From: Edaphobacter sp.
GTDB lineage: Bacteria; Acidobacteriota; Terriglobia; Terriglobales; Acidobacteriaceae
NCBI GenBank assembly: GCA_025462755.1
Contig: JAOAPF010000193.1
Coordinates: 1-42,162, forward strand
Direction of reading: 5' to 3'
Length of the DNA: 42,162 nt
The notes beneath the pieces are model-generated. The model did not search any database and was not told the DNA's origin. It was given only the letters and a program-made list of their open reading frames with translations. Shown here in pieces: positions 27,277 through 35,791 of this stretch. A program made the translations under genes and the position numbers. Position 1 is the first letter of the stretch. Each line of letters opens with the position of its first letter.

Positions 27277-28545
27277 TCAACGACGTGCAAGGACGAAGAC
27301 AACCACCACCAACACAACGAACATAACAAAAAGATTTGCGATGAGAAGCAGCGGCATGTACTGTTGCAGCTTGCTCGGTGCAGCAGGCTGCAACGCTGGC
27401 AGCGTCGGCGATGGCGCCGAAGATGCTGATGGGGCATTCTGCGTACGTACAACTTGCTCTGGAGTAGCCGGAGGCGCCGTCTGTGGTGAGGCCAGAGCGC
27501 CAGGGAATGGAGTAGGGGGGGTCTCGGAAGGTGCGGTCCCAGCGCTAGATGCCTCCTCTCCCTCCATAACGTTCGCGGGCGGAGTTGTGGAGCGCACCTG
27601 AGCTTCGCGCAGCATCGAACCAGAAATGATCCTGGTGAACTCTCCCGGCCCGCTCGACGATACTGCTGTCGATGGAGGATGAGCGGATGTTCCCGGCAGG
27701 GCTATAGCGTCAGGCTGGTCGGCAGAGAGTGAGCGGAGAAGCCGAGTAAAGTCACCGCCAACTTCGGGCGTCGAGTCTGAGGCGGATCTTAGTGGCCGCA
27801 TCTCGGCCGCTGCACGAGTTGGCCGCGAGCCTTCCTCCTCGAGTGTTCGAAAAAGGCTGGTGAACTCCCCTTGCGCAGGAGGCTTCACAGAGGTCGGCAT
27901 GTCGTCTCTACGACCCATACCACTAACTCCCTGATGCGTTCCTTGGTTCCACTCTGCATACAGCACGTTCTCTTCGTTTGACGCGGGTTGGGCCTGCGTA
28001 CTGCGTCGAGCTACCGCGCCTGGAGTTGTGGAAGCCCCGCCCGTCGTCGCTGGCGGCTGGGAAAGTGCCTGGAACATCTGCGTAAAGCCCGGCGCCACAT
28101 CGTCCGCAGGAGGGACACGCGAGTCGCTGCGAGCGAGGGGCGCCTTCGTTGCGTTCGATTCAGGCCGATTGCGCATTTCTCCACCCTGAAGATTTCGCTC
28201 TGCAGAGACCGAAGAAATACCACGTGGCTTTTCAACGGCGACTTGCCTGAAGACCCCGGTGAGGTCGACACGCCGGTCACCGGACAGCGGCGGCATCGCC
28301 GCCGGTTCCACTGCTTGAGCCGAAGATGCCGCATCCGACGACGCATGAAGCGGGCTTGGTGTAGCAGGAGCAACGATTTCTCCGGCCGGGGGCTCACGTG
28401 AATCCGAAATACTGTCTTTCCGGTCTTCAATATTCTTGTCCGACACGCTGGGAACACGCGGGAACAATCCGGTGGCGCTCAAGGGGGTATCGCCAGACGA
28501 CTCACTAGACGTTTTTTCCGCGTGATCATTGAACTGCGATTGCAA
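27277..28545 (-). CDS. Tail-anchored low-complexity protein with repeated GEFTxLF-type motif
   Basis: I do not recognise a named family. The 422-residue protein is rich in Pro, Ser, Ala and Thr and probably disordered, with one C-terminal membrane span (about residues 397-419) followed by ARR, so it should be tail-anchored with the bulk in the cytoplasm. A short motif recurs: GEFTSLFRTL (226-235), GDFTRLLRSL (264-273), GEFTRIISGS (301-310), GFTQMFQAL (153-161), VDLTGVFRQV (93-102) and perhaps LSATGLFPRV (22-31). Spaced copies of one linear motif suggest multivalent binding of a partner, perhaps a TssK or the kinase system. The start is TTG at 28543-28545 with GGAGAG about eight bases upstream. 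It is convergent with the tssK remnant and divergent from tssK3. A frameshifted relative lies at 22185-22440. Confidence 0.7.
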   Translation of the reverse strand: MQSQFNDHAEKTSSESSGDTPLSATGLFPRVPSVSDKNIEDRKDSISDSREPPAGEIVAPATPSPLHASSDAASSAQAVEPAAMPPLSGDRRVDLTGVFRQVAVEKPRGISSVSAERNLQGGEMRNRPESNATKAPLARSDSRVPPADDVAPGFTQMFQALSQPPATTGGASTTPGAVARRSTQAQPASNEENVLYAEWNQGTHQGVSGMGRRDDMPTSVKPPAQGEFTSLFRTLEEEGSRPTRAAAEMRPLRSASDSTPEVGGDFTRLLRSLSADQPDAIALPGTSAHPPSTAVSSSGPGEFTRIISGSMLREAQVRSTTPPANVMEGEEASSAGTAPSETPPTPFPGALASPQTAPPATPEQVVRTQNAPSASSAPSPTLPALQPAAPSKLQQYMPLLLIANLFVMFVVLVVVVFVLARR

Positions 28546-28800
28546 TGGGTTATCTCTCCGTCCTCGACCAATCGAGGAACCAATTCGTTTGCAGGGTACA
28601 TGCCACTCTTCAAATAGTAAAGATGCATCCCAACGATTGAAGGTCGCGGGAATAAAGTGGACTGAATTGTGTTGCTACTTGTGAGAGTACTCACAGGTCT
28701 GGCCGCAGGACAGTTCTGTAGAAGCGTAGTTTCATTAATCGGGCCCAATACGGGCTCTTTGTTTAGAACATCTTCAACCTGAGTTCCTTGGTCGCTTATT

Positions 28801-30156
28801 ATGAAATTTTTGTCGCGCGTGGTGTGGTCGGAAGGAATGTATCTCGCTCCGCATCATTTCCAGGCGCAGAGTCGCTACTTTGAAGACTCGATCGCATTTG
28901 CTTCTAACAGCCTGTGGCGTGATCCGTGGGGCATTCTGGATCTTGAACTGGACCGGAAGGCGATCGAAAATGGTACCGCCTCGATTGTTCAAGCCTCGGG
29001 CATCTTTGCTGATGGACTTTCGTTCGACATGCCCGTCTCCGACTCAGCTCCTTCGTCTCGAAACATCGCTCCTCTGTTTCCTTCGACAGCCGCAGACCTG
29101 TTGCTATATCTTGCAAGTCCGCTGAGAAAGAACGACGGCTTCGACTCCGACTTAACGGAGGAGTCCACTCGCTCCCGTTACTCGCGGATGCTGCGAACCT
29201 TTCGCGACGAGACCAATGGCATCGACGCGCGGGAAGTTGAGGTTGCCCACAAGAATATTCGCATCGTTGTCGAAAGCGAACTCACTCCGGAGATGACGGC
29301 ATTGCCATTGGCACGCGTCGTTCGTGACAGCCAAGGACACCTCGCCTATGACGAAGAATTCATACCGTGCTGTCTGCGCATCAGCGCCAGTCATACATTG
29401 ATGTTGATGGTCAAGCGGATCCTTGAAGTTGTGGGTGAGAAAAGTGGAACCATCAGACGGGGAGCATCCCGGGCGCAGCGCTTCGAGCCTGGCATCTCCG
29501 CACTCGATGTTGCTAACTACTGGTTTTTGCATGCACTTCACAGCGCCATGCCTCCGCTGCGACATCTTGTGCACACCAGGCATGCGCATCCCGGAGACTG
29601 CTTCCTAGAGCTTTCGAGGCTTGCCGGTGCGCTATGCACCTTCGCTGTTGATTCCGATCCGCGGACACTTCCCGACTACGACCATCGCAATCCTGGCCCA
29701 GGATTCCAGGCCCTTTGCGATCACATCAAGCGCCACCTTGAGATTGTGGTTCCCTCAAATACCGTCACGCTCGATTTTACGCTGAATGAACCGTACATTC
29801 ATCAGGCCGCGGTTGCAGATGACCGCTGTTTGCGTAGAGCGAGATGGATCCTGGGTGTACGATCGTCGATCGGTGAGTCCGAGCAGCCCAGGCTTGTGTC
29901 GCAATTAGTGAAGGTCTGCTCTGCGCGATTTGTGCCGGAACTGGTGAAGCGTGCACTTCCCGGGATGCCCCTCACGCATCTCCCGGTTCCACCTGCCGCG
30001 CTTCGTGCCGAGCCGGATATGCAGTATTTCGCGATCGATACCGCCGGGCCGTGCTGGGAACACATTCTAAACACGAAAACCGTTGGCATTTATATCCCCG
30101 GCGACATCGGTCATGCGGAATTTCAACTGACCGTCATCGTGGAGTCGTCGCTATGA
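28801..30156 (+). CDS. tssK: T6SS TssK, copy 3 (type B)
   Basis: This 451-residue TssK starts at ATG 28801; the ribosome binding site is weak. Landmarks are SRVVWSEGMYLAPHHFQAQ (about residues 5-23), LRHLVHTRHAHPGDCFLELS, LPDYDHRNPGPGFQALCDHI, EIVVPSNTVTLDF, VKVCSARFVPELVKRALPGM and VGIYIPGDIGHAEFQLTVIV. It most resembles copy 2. The stop overlaps the tssL start as ATGA, so this copy is the one translationally coupled to tssL and tssM and is the likeliest partner of the membrane complex. No internal breaks are seen. Confidence 0.94.
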   Translation: MKFLSRVVWSEGMYLAPHHFQAQSRYFEDSIAFASNSLWRDPWGILDLELDRKAIENGTASIVQASGIFADGLSFDMPVSDSAPSSRNIAPLFPSTAADLLLYLASPLRKNDGFDSDLTEESTRSRYSRMLRTFRDETNGIDAREVEVAHKNIRIVVESELTPEMTALPLARVVRDSQGHLAYDEEFIPCCLRISASHTLMLMVKRILEVVGEKSGTIRRGASRAQRFEPGISALDVANYWFLHALHSAMPPLRHLVHTRHAHPGDCFLELSRLAGALCTFAVDSDPRTLPDYDHRNPGPGFQALCDHIKRHLEIVVPSNTVTLDFTLNEPYIHQAAVADDRCLRRARWILGVRSSIGESEQPRLVSQLVKVCSARFVPELVKRALPGMPLTHLPVPPAALRAEPDMQYFAIDTAGPCWEHILNTKTVGIYIPGDIGHAEFQLTVIVESSL

Positions 30157-30839
30157 GTACAACTCGGACCGCGAGCCTTGCGTCGACTTTTCAGGAGCCA
30201 CTCACCGCAATTCTGCGCGTTCGCTTTCGGCGACAGCAGGTCCAGGATGCCCAGACCTTTCGTTCGCAGATGCGGCAGTCGCTGCAGAGTTCCATGCAGC
30301 AGGCGCGGGCGCTCGGCTACACCGGCGAGATGATCCAGATTGGGGTGTTCGCGGCCGTCGCCTTCCTCGACGAAAGCGTGCTGAACCTCCAAGATCCAGC
30401 ATTCGCCGATTGGGCTCGTCGTCCTCTCCAGGAAGAACTCTTCGGCGGACATCTTGCAGGCGAGACCTTCTTCCACAATCTGAGGAAGTGTCTCGGGCAA
30501 CAGGATTCTATGCAAGTCGCCGATGTTCTCGAACTACATTGCCTGTGTCTGCTGATGGGATATCGGGGCCGCTACGCCCTGGGAGATAGTGGAGAGCTCT
30601 TCGCTATGCTCCGTCAGGCTCGCGAGCGCATCCAGCGGATTCGGGGTGGGGCGCATCTGCTGAATCTCGCGAGCGCTCCCCCGGCGATCGCGCCCCGACC
30701 AATCGACCACTGGCGCCGTCGCCTGCTGATAACAACCTGCGTTTTAGCTGGCCTTGCCGTTCTCGCGTTTGGTGGCTATGAGATATCCCTCGCTTCGGGC
30801 GTATCGCTCATACAAAGCACCAGCCTCAACGCCCATTAG
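30153..30839 (+). CDS. tssL: T6SS membrane protein TssL (DotU/IcmH family)
   Basis: From the ATG at 30153, overlapping the tssK3 stop, this is 228 residues (the open frame extends upstream to 30051). It has the DotU-like cytoplasmic hook domain: MIQIGVFAAVAFLDESVL (about residues 53-70), ADWARRPLQEELFGGHLAGETFF (split; about 77-99), and ELHCLCLLMGYRGRYAL with the family GYRGRY motif (about 127-143). A single C-terminal membrane span (about 191-211) ends with a short periplasmic tail. There is no peptidoglycan-binding extension. TssL and TssM form the envelope complex. Confidence 0.95.
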   Translation: MSTTRTASLASTFQEPLTAILRVRFRRQQVQDAQTFRSQMRQSLQSSMQQARALGYTGEMIQIGVFAAVAFLDESVLNLQDPAFADWARRPLQEELFGGHLAGETFFHNLRKCLGQQDSMQVADVLELHCLCLLMGYRGRYALGDSGELFAMLRQARERIQRIRGGAHLLNLASAPPAIAPRPIDHWRRRLLITTCVLAGLAVLAFGGYEISLASGVSLIQSTSLNAH

Positions 30840-30847
30840 GAGTCTTC

Positions 30848-33800
30848 GTGGCACCGTATATCTTCTCGCTCGTCTTCGTGCTGTTGTCGTTGCTTTTTAG
30901 TTGGCTCTCTGGCCCTCTGTTTCATCTTCAGGGAGGTGCACTCGTTCTACTCCGCACTCTGATCATGATCCTCGGAGGCGCTGCTGCAGCGGCAGTGATG
31001 GTGCTATTTCGTCCGAAACAGCCGCGCAGTTCCTCTGAACGAACAGCGGGGCCACTCGCCGAACTCAAGCCGCTTCTGCGCGATGCTCAACAACGATTGG
31101 CTTCCTCCCAGCGCGCCAGCGCGAAGTCGCTCGACGCCCTCCCCCTGCTCTATCTTCTGGGCGAGTCGAATTCAGCCAAAACTACCACCGTGCTCCGGTC
31201 TGGTCTCGACCCCGAGCTTCTCGCCGGCCAGATTTATCAAGATCAGAACGTCGTTCCAACGACTCTTGCGAATATCTGGTACACACAGCAATCTGTTCTC
31301 GTTGAGGCGGGAGACGCGATTCGAAGAAACGCTGGCTTATGGAGCGGACTGATCCGCAATAGCCGGCCGAAGCTCTATCGTTGGGCAATCGGCTCGCAGG
31401 CCCCCATGCGCGCTGCCGTTGTGTGTATCAGCTGTGAGACATTTCTCGGACCGGGTGGGTCAGAGTCACGCACGACAATCGCTCGCAATACGAATGACAT
31501 GTTGCGAAATCTGGCACGTCAACTCAGCGTCGATGTACCTGTCTATGTGGTATTCACCAAGCTCGATCAGGTTCCCGGCTTCGCAGAATTTGTGCGCAAT
31601 CTGACTACGGAAGAAATCTCACAGCCCTTAGGAATGGCGTTGCCGCGAGGAAATGCCTCGAGCGGTGTACACGCTGACCAGGCCACCTCCGTCATTTCCT
31701 CCGCGCTCGATCGGCTGGTATTCTCCCTCGGCGAGTTCCGCCTGGAGATGCTTGCACGGGAGTCTGGCGGGCGGGACACGGATACACTCTATGAGTTCCC
31801 GCGTGAGTTGCAGAAGCTACGTAACAATCTGACCTCCTGCCTGGTGGAACTCACGCGTCCCAGCCACCTTAGCGCAAACCCCTACCTGCGCGGCTTTTAC
31901 TTCGCTGGCGTTCGGTCTCACGTCTCAGAGCAGGTTGTCAGCACACCCGCGGCCTCTCCCAGAAAAGCGCAGCTCGAAGCAGATGCTACCCATATCTTTT
32001 CTCTACGAGAACTCAAGTCGGAAAGTGCGTCCACCCCACCGCAGGTTGTGCAGCAGAAGGTCGCGCAGTGGTGTTTCCTTCCAAAACTTTTCCCTGAAGT
32101 GATATTGGACGATCGCAGCGCACTCTCCGAGACACGTTCGAGCGGACGCGCACGGCTGCTTCGCAGAACGGCATTCGCAACAATCTCTGCTCTGCTCTTC
32201 CTCTGGCTCATTTGTCTGAGCGTCTCGTATCGCAATAACGCCCGGCTCGAACACACAATTGAGGCTTCCGCAGCCGCGCTTCCGACTGGCCCAGCTGTGA
32301 CCACATCGCTCGCATCCACCTCCCAACTCTCCAGCCTCGATCGCCTCCGTGCGGTCTTAGTTCAGCTTGATGACTTCGAGCAGAACGGACCTCCCCTGAT
32401 GTATCGATGGGGACTCTATCGCGGACACACGCTGATTCAGCCCACGCGTCGCATCTACTTCGATCGCTTTCGACAACAGCTCCTCACCCGGACGCAGCAG
32501 AACTTCCTAACAGCTCTGGGGGCACTCCCGGCCACAGCTCCCTCCGATGCAGACTATTTTGCCGCATACAATCCATTGCGCGCTTATCTCATCACTACCT
32601 CTTTTCCAGAAAAGAGTACTGCTGAATTTCTCACTCCTGTGCTCACTGAAGCCTGGATTCACGGAGAACGGCCCGAGACAGACCTACAAAAATCGCTAGC
32701 AGAGCAGCAGTTCCGCTTCTATGCTGACCACATGCGCCGCCGCTCCAACCCCTTCTCCATCCAACCGGTCGTGCCGACTGTCACGCATGCACGTGTGTAT
32801 CTCAGCAGCTTCGGCGGTTTCAATCGGATCTACCAGAACATGCTTCTCGCTGCGGAGCGCGTGGCTCCGCCCATTGACTTCAATCGTCTCTTTCCTGGCT
32901 CTGCCGCCACCGTCGTCGAAACACATATAGTTCCAGGCGCTTTCACACATGATGGGTTCGCCTTCATGCAGGCCGCCATGCAGCACCCGGAACGATACTT
33001 CAGCGGCGAGTTATGGGTGCTGGGCGATCAGGCACCACCGGCAATCCAGGCCGCCTCGCTCGCACAGCAACTCACGACACGCTATGCCGGGGACTTCTCC
33101 GCGCAGTGGAGAAGCTTCCTGCGATCGGCCTCCGTGGTTCGTTACCGCAGCCTGCAGGATGCTAGACAGAAGCTGCAAGTGCTTTCGAACCCAAATTCGT
33201 CCTTGCTTGAGCTCATGTTTACCGCGTCCCGCAACACGGCGGTCGCAGACCCTGAGATTGCGCACGAATTTCAGCCGACGCAAGCCTTGGTCCCCCCAAA
33301 CAGCGCAGACAGGTTGATGGCGCCCGGCAATCTGAACTACATCAACAGTCTGGTCAGCCTGCAGGGTGCTTTGGCGCAGCTCACGCAGGATCCCTCTGGA
33401 GACACCAACCCCGCCGCTACACAACCGGTTATCGGCGCGGCCGCCAATGCGCACGGCGCCGTAAGTCAGACGGCGCAGGCCTTCAACATCGATCCTCATG
33501 AGCACGTCGAACAGGCGGTGATTAGTCTTCTCCAAGCGCCCATTACTTCGGTGGAGGATGCCGTGCGTGGACAGAGACCGGCACAGCTCAACTCGACTGG
33601 CCGCGATTTCTGTAACAACTTTACCGCTTTGATGAACAAGTTCCCCTTTTCTCCGACTGCTACCACGGAAGCCACGCCTACGGAGGTTACCGCCGTGCTC
33701 AAGCCGGAGACCGGTGCCCTCTGGCAGTTCTACGCGGCAACCCTGAAGCCGTTCCTCACGCAGCAAGGCGAGAACTGGGTTGCTGCGCCCACCGCACCGC

Positions 33801-34285
33801 TCAAACCGACTCCGGCCTTTCTCCAATTCTTCAATCGAGCTGCTGCGTTATCGAAAGCTCTTTTTGCGAACGGCGCGACAACACCGTCTCTCAGCTTCAA
33901 CGCACACATCCTGCCTTCGAAGGAAATCCAGAGCGTCACACTCGTCGTAGATGCGCAGAAGTTCTCCGGGGCAGACGTCTCCCAGCAGTTCACATGGTCA
34001 GCACAAACCGCGCAGCAGGCCCAAGTCATAGCCAACTACGGATCTGGAATCCTGCCGCTCCAGTTCAACGGCATATGGTCGCTCTTTCATCTCATTGATC
34101 GTGGAAAACTGGAACAGTCAGGGAATCCAGCTCGTCTGGCCTATCCACTTGAGATTTCGAACACACCTATCGTCGTAAACGGAACTCCACTAGTAGTGCG
34201 CATCGAACTCTCCGGCCCAACCGCCGCGTTGCTGCTCCCCGGTGGTCTGAGTGGTCCGCACTGCGTCTCCCAGGTGACGCACTAG
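30848..34285 (+). CDS. tssM: T6SS membrane complex protein TssM (IcmF family)
   Basis: This 1145-residue protein starts at GTG 30848 with AGGAG five bases upstream, eight bases after tssL. Two N-terminal spans (about residues 5-25 and 31-54) and a third near 440-460 give the standard IcmF topology, with a cytoplasmic NTPase-like domain between and a long periplasmic C-terminal part. The nucleotide-binding loop reads GESNSAKTT (105-113), with Ala where classical Walker A motifs have the second Gly; the Lys-Thr pair is kept. Other family segments are PVYVVFTKLDQVPGFAEF (about 232) and LRGFYFAGV (about 348). Length is within the usual range (about 1100-1300). It is the last T6SS gene on this strand; no tssJ follows. 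Confidence 0.94.
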   Translation: MAPYIFSLVFVLLSLLFSWLSGPLFHLQGGALVLLRTLIMILGGAAAAAVMVLFRPKQPRSSSERTAGPLAELKPLLRDAQQRLASSQRASAKSLDALPLLYLLGESNSAKTTTVLRSGLDPELLAGQIYQDQNVVPTTLANIWYTQQSVLVEAGDAIRRNAGLWSGLIRNSRPKLYRWAIGSQAPMRAAVVCISCETFLGPGGSESRTTIARNTNDMLRNLARQLSVDVPVYVVFTKLDQVPGFAEFVRNLTTEEISQPLGMALPRGNASSGVHADQATSVISSALDRLVFSLGEFRLEMLARESGGRDTDTLYEFPRELQKLRNNLTSCLVELTRPSHLSANPYLRGFYFAGVRSHVSEQVVSTPAASPRKAQLEADATHIFSLRELKSESASTPPQVVQQKVAQWCFLPKLFPEVILDDRSALSETRSSGRARLLRRTAFATISALLFLWLICLSVSYRNNARLEHTIEASAAALPTGPAVTTSLASTSQLSSLDRLRAVLVQLDDFEQNGPPLMYRWGLYRGHTLIQPTRRIYFDRFRQQLLTRTQQNFLTALGALPATAPSDADYFAAYNPLRAYLITTSFPEKSTAEFLTPVLTEAWIHGERPETDLQKSLAEQQFRFYADHMRRRSNPFSIQPVVPTVTHARVYLSSFGGFNRIYQNMLLAAERVAPPIDFNRLFPGSAATVVETHIVPGAFTHDGFAFMQAAMQHPERYFSGELWVLGDQAPPAIQAASLAQQLTTRYAGDFSAQWRSFLRSASVVRYRSLQDARQKLQVLSNPNSSLLELMFTASRNTAVADPEIAHEFQPTQALVPPNSADRLMAPGNLNYINSLVSLQGALAQLTQDPSGDTNPAATQPVIGAAANAHGAVSQTAQAFNIDPHEHVEQAVISLLQAPITSVEDAVRGQRPAQLNSTGRDFCNNFTALMNKFPFSPTATTEATPTEVTAVLKPETGALWQFYAATLKPFLTQQGENWVAAPTAPLKPTPAFLQFFNRAAALSKALFANGATTPSLSFNAHILPSKEIQSVTLVVDAQKFSGADVSQQFTWSAQTAQQAQVIANYGSGILPLQFNGIWSLFHLIDRGKLEQSGNPARLAYPLEISNTPIVVNGTPLVVRIELSGPTAALLLPGGLSGPHCVSQVTH

Positions 34286-34419
34286 GTGGTGTCTGACGAA
34301 CTGTAAACTACTCCTTTTGTCTTCGCCTACGCTCTTGTCCTAGGGCGGAGCGCTAGCCCGGACACATGGGAATAGCCGAGAATTTTGGAAAGGCCCACCC
34401 CTGACCACAATTAATTGAT

Positions 34420-34448
34420 GGCCTGCCTGCCGACTGGTAGGGCAGGCC
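34420..34448 (+). other. Hairpin downstream of tssM
   Basis: GGCCTGCC and GGCAGGCC form an 8-bp GC-rich stem with a 12-13 base loop, about 135 bases after the tssM stop. There is no T-run after it, so it is not a standard intrinsic terminator; it may be a Rho-assisted stop or an IS relic. Confidence 0.35.
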
Positions 34449-34478
34449 GTTCGTGAGTTATGTCGCGCTTAAGATGTG

Positions 34479-35744
34479 TGTCAATAAATAAAGGTGAGAT
34501 ATACTTCTTCCGCATGAACAATGATGAGATTTCACGGCGGCGAAAGTTCAGCGGGGTCTGGCCGCTGCTTGACGAACGGGGTCGGCGACTGATGGCAGCA
34601 AGTGAAGCCCTGTCCTTGGGGTACGGAGGTATTTCCAGGATTTGACGAGCCAGTGGGCTTTCCCGAAAAGCCATTGCCAAGGGGATCCAGGAGATCGTGG
34701 AGGGAAGCCCTATGCCGGCACGCATTCGCCGACCGGGAGCGGGCCGCAAGAGCACTGTCGAGCGCGATCCCAAGCTGCTGGTGTCGTTGGATCGTCTGAT
34801 TGAACCGGACACGCGGCGCGATCCAGAATCTCCCTTGCGTTGGATATGCAAGAGCACTCGGAAGCTGGCCGCTCAACTTACCCGGCAGAAGCATCCGGTC
34901 AGTCATGAGAAAGTAGCGCAGCTGCTTCGCGATCAGAACTACAGCCTGCAAAGCAACCGCAAGACGGAGGAGGGTGCGGACCATCCCGACCGCGACGCGC
35001 AATTCCGTCATATCAGCGCACAGGTGAAGCGGGCCTTGGCGACGGGGATGCCAGTTATATCGGTGGACACCAAGAAGAAGGAACTGCTAGGAACCTAAAG
35101 AATGGCGGCCAACAGTGGCTTCCCGCAAAGAATCCGGTTAGGGTAAACGGACACGACTTTCCTTCTCCCGACGTTGCTCGCGCCTATCCGTACGGCATCT
35201 ACGACCTGGGGCACAATACCGGGTTCGTGAACGTGGGAACGGATCATGACACGGGGGCATTCGCGGTGGCATCCATCCGGGGATGGTGGCGCAGCGAAGG
35301 CAGACGATTGTATGCCCGGGCGCGGGCGTTACTTATCACCCCGGATGGCGTGGGCAGCAATGGCGCGCGACTTCGACTCTGGAAATTGGAGTTGCAGAAG
35401 TTGGCGGATGAAACCGGTCTTTCGATCTCCGTCTGTCACTTCCCGCCTGGCACCAGCAAATGGAACAAGATTGAACACCGGCTGTTCTCTTTCATCTCCT
35501 CGAATTGGCGCGGCGAACCGGTTCGGGATTATGAGACGATCGTAGATCTGATCGCTCGCACGACGACCGCCAAAGGACTCCAAGTGACCTGCCGTCTGGA
35601 TCGCCGGAAATACCCGACCGGTCGCAAGGTGACGGATGAGGAGATCAAGCGAGTGAATCTGAAAAAGAGCAAATTTCATGGTGAATGGAATTACACTATC
35701 CATCCTTCAACGCAGCGACAAGTTGATACCTTTATTTATTGACA
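34479..35744 (+). mobile_element. ISAzo13-family insertion sequence, inactive
   Basis: Perfect 17-bp inverted repeats TGTCAATAAATAAAGGT (34479-34495) and its complement (35728-35744) bound a 1266-bp element with a single transposase gene. Outside the repeats there is a weak further match (TAAG on the left, CTTA on the right), so the true ends may lie a few bases further out. The family call comes from the transposase (see next entry). The element separates the tssM end from the kinase/phosphatase operon. Confidence 0.8.
34514..35742 (+). pseudogene. Broken ISAzo13-family transposase
   Basis: Read through two breaks, the gene gives the whole ISAzo13-type (Rhodopirellula-type DDE) transposase. 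The pieces are ALSLGYGGISRI, then LSRKAIAKGIQEIVEG, RRPGAGRKSTVERDP, PLRWICKSTRKLAAQL, DRDAQFRHISAQVK and ISVDTKKKELLG. After the shift come VNGHDFPSPDVARAYPYGIYD, split here, VGTDHDTGAFAVASIRGWW, CHFPPGTSKWNKIEHRLFSF and FHGEWNYTI. The first break is an in-frame TGA at 34643-34645 (a Ser codon in relatives). The second is a one-base deletion near 35090 that creates a TAA. Both would have to be reversed to restore the protein. Confidence 0.9.
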
Positions 35745-35791
35745 GCGCCTTAGCTCTCGAGGCCGAACCACTCTCCGGGAACGAGGCACAG

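Noticed and set aside
27988..28457. Open frames on both strands overlapping the GEFT-motif protein (137 and 148 codons)
   Set aside because: These are shadows of the Pro/Ser-rich gene: very Arg-rich, with no ribosome binding site. The regularly repeated GEFT motif, C-terminal span and ribosome binding site support the 27277-28545 frame.
33011..33826. 271-codon minus-strand frame inside tssM
   Set aside because: It is antisense to an intact, family-consistent TssM C-terminal region, with Arg/Gly-rich shadow composition and no domain.
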